From assembly GCA_005793025.1 (NCBI GenBank), contig SXQI01000203.1, positions 1-17,447 of the forward strand: a stretch of 17,447 nucleotides of DNA, in the 5' to 3' direction. The DNA comes from Verrucomicrobiales bacterium. GTDB taxonomy: Bacteria > Verrucomicrobiota > Verrucomicrobiia > Limisphaerales > SXQI01. Below, one piece after another: positions 14,987 through 17,447 of the stretch. A model generated the notes under the pieces. The model was given only the letters and a program-made list of their open reading frames with translations. It was not told the DNA's origin and made no database searches. Position numbers and translations under genes: made by a program. Numbering within the stretch: the first letter of the stretch is position 1; each line of letters opens with the position of its first letter.

Positions 14987-16428
14987 GCCACAATATCTCG
15001 AAGAACTTTGCCGGCGATACTTGTTAACCGAACATCCAGACCCTGAAACTTGATCGACAGCCGGGTGTGATCAATCCCCAGCAGTTGAAGCATCGTCGCG
15101 TGGAGATCGTGGACATCCGTCGGGTTTTCAACTGCAGCATAACCCAGTTCATCGGTGGCTCCATAAACCATCCCCGGCTTGATCCCGCCTCCACACAGCC
15201 ACACCGTGAACCCCGCATTGTGATGATCTCGCCCATCACCTTGGCTCATCGGAGTCCTTCCAAACTCTCCCGCCCACACGACGAGCGTATCCTTCAACAT
15301 ATCTCTCTGCTTGAGGTCGGTAATCAGTGCCATACACGCCCGGTCCACCTCCTCTGCCTTGTATTCCACACCCTGCTTCAGTCCACCGTGATGATCCCAA
15401 TCCTTATGATACAATTGGATAAACCTCACCCCACGCTCCGCCAAACGCCGCGCCAATAGGCAATTCGATGCAAAAGATCCATCTCCCGGCTTGCATCCAT
15501 AAAGCTCCAACATCGTTTTCGGCTCCGCAGAAACATCCATCAACTCCGGCACGCTCGCCTGCATTTGAAACGCCATCTCATACTGCGCAATTCTCGTCGC
15601 AATCTCGGGATCTTCCACAATGGCATCCCGTTGCTTATTCAACGCATTGATGGTCTGCACCACATCATGCTGCTGGGATCGTGTCACCCCGTCTGGCGTC
15701 CCCAAATACAACACCGGATCCCCTTGACCCCTCAGATGCACCCCTTGGAATCGGCTCGGCAAAAACCCGGGAGCCCATTGCCGAGCTGCAATCGGCTGAT
15801 TCTGTCCTCCACGTCCTAGCGAAGTGAGCACCACAAACCCCGGCAAATTCTCCGCCTCACACCCCAACCCGTAGGTGAGCCATGAACCCATACTCGGCCG
15901 CCCTGCGATCTGCGAACCGGTGTTCATGAACATATGCGCCGGATCATGGTTGATCGCCTCGCTCGTCATCGATCGAACCCAGCAAATATCATCCGCCACC
16001 GACCCAATGTTCTTGAACAAATCACAGATCTCCACCCCGCTTTTCCCAAACCGTGCGAACTTATGTTGAGGCCCAAAACACGTCAGCTTTTGCCCCTGTA
16101 ACTGGGCGATCTGTTTTCCCTTCGTAAACGATTCCGGCATCGGTTGCCCGTGCATCTCCGCAAGCTTCGGCTTGGGATCAAACGTTTCCAAGTGCGATGG
16201 CCCTCCCGCCATCGTCAACCAAATGACCCTCTTTGCCCGTGCAGAATGGTGCAACGGATTCACCACACCCGGCCAACGATCTCCTTTCGCCGCCGCTCCT
16301 CGCAATACATTGGGTTGGCACAACGCCGCGAGTGCCAACGCTCCAATCCCTTGCGAAGTCCGCCCCAAAAATACGCGTCGGGTCTGCTGTTGATTTAAAA
16401 ACTGCCGGATTTCGGTCGATGATTTCAT
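14983..16428 (-). CDS. DUF1501 family protein, Tat-exported
   Basis: The protein has 481 residues and belongs to DUF1501, an alkaline-phosphatase/sulfatase-like family expanded in Planctomycetes and Verrucomicrobia. The N-terminus carries a twin-arginine motif TRRVFLG (R17, R18) followed by a short hydrophobic stretch (IGALALAALC), pointing to export in folded form. Family motifs are WLTMAGGPSHLETFDPKP (70-87), GEFGRTP (387-393) and GRDHHNAGF (399-407), the last giving metal-binding-like Asp and His residues. The biochemical activity is not established. It starts 3 nt after the stop of the DUF1553-type gene, the standard PVC arrangement in which the two are thought to work together at the cell envelope. 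Its TAG overlaps the convergent symporter TAA by four bases. Confidence 0.93.
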   Translation of the reverse strand: MKSSTEIRQFLNQQQTRRVFLGRTSQGIGALALAALCQPNVLRGAAAKGDRWPGVVNPLHHSARAKRVIWLTMAGGPSHLETFDPKPKLAEMHGQPMPESFTKGKQIAQLQGQKLTCFGPQHKFARFGKSGVEICDLFKNIGSVADDICWVRSMTSEAINHDPAHMFMNTGSQIAGRPSMGSWLTYGLGCEAENLPGFVVLTSLGRGGQNQPIAARQWAPGFLPSRFQGVHLRGQGDPVLYLGTPDGVTRSQQHDVVQTINALNKQRDAIVEDPEIATRIAQYEMAFQMQASVPELMDVSAEPKTMLELYGCKPGDGSFASNCLLARRLAERGVRFIQLYHKDWDHHGGLKQGVEYKAEEVDRACMALITDLKQRDMLKDTLVVWAGEFGRTPMSQGDGRDHHNAGFTVWLCGGGIKPGMVYGATDELGYAAVENPTDVHDLHATMLQLLGIDHTRLSIKFQGLDVRLTSIAGKVLRDIVA

Positions 16429-16431
16429 GGC

Positions 16432-17447
16432 CTACGATCGAGTAATTGTTTCGTGTAAATTGAGTAATGCCCTCGCGACATCCGTCCATGCAGCGAGTTC
16501 CGCAGGATCTAACGCGCTTGGTGCCGGAGTAGCTCCGACCTTTAAATACCGAGCAGCAGCAGCAGGATCCCGTTGGAACTCCCCAAGGTGTTTGTCGAAC
16601 AACTGCTTCGCTGTTTCCAACTCCTCCGATCGAGGTGCCCGAGCCACCGCGAGCCGCCATGCCCATACAAGCCGTGCCGACGTGTCACCTTGACCCTCCT
16701 GCAAAATTCGCACTGCCAACGACCGCGCCGCCTCCACATAACTCGGATCATTCAACAGCACCAGTGCTTGCTGCGGTATGTTCGATCGGTTCCGTTCCGC
16801 GGCACATTCTTCCCGTGTCGGCGCATCGAACGCCAACATACTCGGATGCACAAACGACCGCTGCCACCACGTGTAAAGTCCCCGCCGATACTGTTTATCT
16901 CCTAAGCTCGCCTGATAAGTCCGTTGCGGAAAATTCAAGTTCTCCCAGTATCCTGCCGGTTGATAAGGATTCGCACTCGGTCCGCCCACCGATGGACTTA
17001 ACAGCCCCGCCAAACTTAGTGCGTTATCCCGCACCAATTCCGCCTCCAGTCGCCAGCGACCCTGTCGTGCCAACGCCCGATTCTCAGGATCCTTCGCCAA
17101 AACTTCACGTGATGCCTCCGACTGTTGCCGGTAGGTTTCACTCAACACCATCAGCCGGATGACATGCTTCACATTCCACCCACTCTCCCGGAATTCACAC
17201 GCCAACCAATCCAATAATGCTCGCTGCGGCGGAGGCTCTCCCTGCGCTCCAAAATCATCCATCACCTTTGAAAGACCCATCCCAAAAAACTGTTTCCAGA
17301 AACGATTCACGACCACCCGCGCCGTCAACGGATTCTCCGACCCCACAAGCCAATCCGCCAGATCCAACCGGCTCATCCGGCGACCTTCCACTTTCGCCTT
17401 CCCTACAGTCAAAAACGCTGGCAGCGCAGGCTCAACCTCAGCCCCTG
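16432..17447 (-). CDS. C-terminal part of a DUF1553 (PSD1-type) protein, truncated by the window edge
   Basis: The frame stays open to the right edge, so only about 338 C-terminal codons are present; the TTG at 17412 is not a real start. The visible part is the DUF1553 domain: RLDLADWLVGSENPLTARVVVNRFW, FGMGLSKVMDDFGAQGEPP, LLDWLACEFRESGWNVKHVIRLMVLSETYRQ, then the later block RGLYTWWQRSFVHPSMLAFDAPTREECAAERNRSNIPQQALVLLNDP. Complete members usually carry an N-terminal planctomycete cytochrome c-type heme domain and DUF1549; those would lie beyond the window and cannot be confirmed. Such proteins are secreted and nearly always paired with a DUF1501 gene, here 3 nt downstream. The function is unproven; a role in heme-linked oxidation of polymer-derived substrates is usually guessed. 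Confidence 0.92.
   Translation of the reverse strand, partial: GAEVEPALPAFLTVGKAKVEGRRMSRLDLADWLVGSENPLTARVVVNRFWKQFFGMGLSKVMDDFGAQGEPPPQRALLDWLACEFRESGWNVKHVIRLMVLSETYRQQSEASREVLAKDPENRALARQGRWRLEAELVRDNALSLAGLLSPSVGGPSANPYQPAGYWENLNFPQRTYQASLGDKQYRRGLYTWWQRSFVHPSMLAFDAPTREECAAERNRSNIPQQALVLLNDPSYVEAARSLAVRILQEGQGDTSARLVWAWRLAVARAPRSEELETAKQLFDKHLGEFQRDPAAAARYLKVGATPAPSALDPAELAAWTDVARALLNLHETITRS

Noticed and set aside
1..17447. CRISPR array or insertion sequence
   Set aside because: No regularly spaced direct repeats, no transposase-like protein and no terminal inverted repeats with target duplications were seen.

Overview
The window reads as a chromosomal segment from a member of the Planctomycetes-Verrucomicrobia (PVC) group, most likely a verrucomicrobium. 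The call rests on gene content: a DUF1553/PSD1-type gene followed by a DUF1501 gene, a very large secreted ThuA / PVC-dehydrogenase / cytochrome c protein, a prepilin-like protein with the H-X9-DG signature, and secreted proteins ending in the 'E-S-T-N-L-x-x-W ... FYR' module common in Verrucomicrobia. No lineage marker such as rRNA is present, so phylum level is as far as this goes. Coding density is high. No phage, insertion sequence, CRISPR or integrase gene is visible.

Left part (1-5257). The 3' end of a secreted Ig-like protein (+ strand) converges on glnS (- strand). The 382-bp gap between them holds the most striking non-coding structure here: two diverged copies of a three-hairpin repeat, head to head. 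Behind glnS on the - strand lie an unrecognised six-helix membrane protein and biosynthetic arginine decarboxylase (speA). The last two are 19 nt apart and probably co-transcribed from a good sigma-70-like promoter just upstream of speA.

Middle (5258-12859). A 1678-residue secreted protein runs on the - strand: ThuA domain, beta-propeller dehydrogenase-like domain, helical repeats, c-type heme domain, beta-rich domain, second ThuA domain. It is set off from speA by a hairpin that could be its terminator. A tRNA-Gly(GCC) gene on the + strand sits just upstream of it. Next come a prepilin-like H-X9-DG protein and, 8 nt upstream of that, a secreted subtilisin-like protease; these two look like an operon.

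Right part (12860-17447). A short divergent control region with two inverted repeats separates the protease from a sodium:solute symporter (+ strand). The symporter and the next gene, a Tat-exported DUF1501 protein (- strand), converge and share the four bases CTAA of their stop codons. The DUF1501 gene follows a DUF1553-family gene by 3 nt; that gene runs off the right edge.

Taken together, housekeeping genes (glnS, tRNA-Gly, speA) are interspersed with secreted and periplasmic genes. The latter fit a PVC heterotroph that oxidises and takes up sugars or other polymer-derived compounds, but no substrate can be named from sequence alone.
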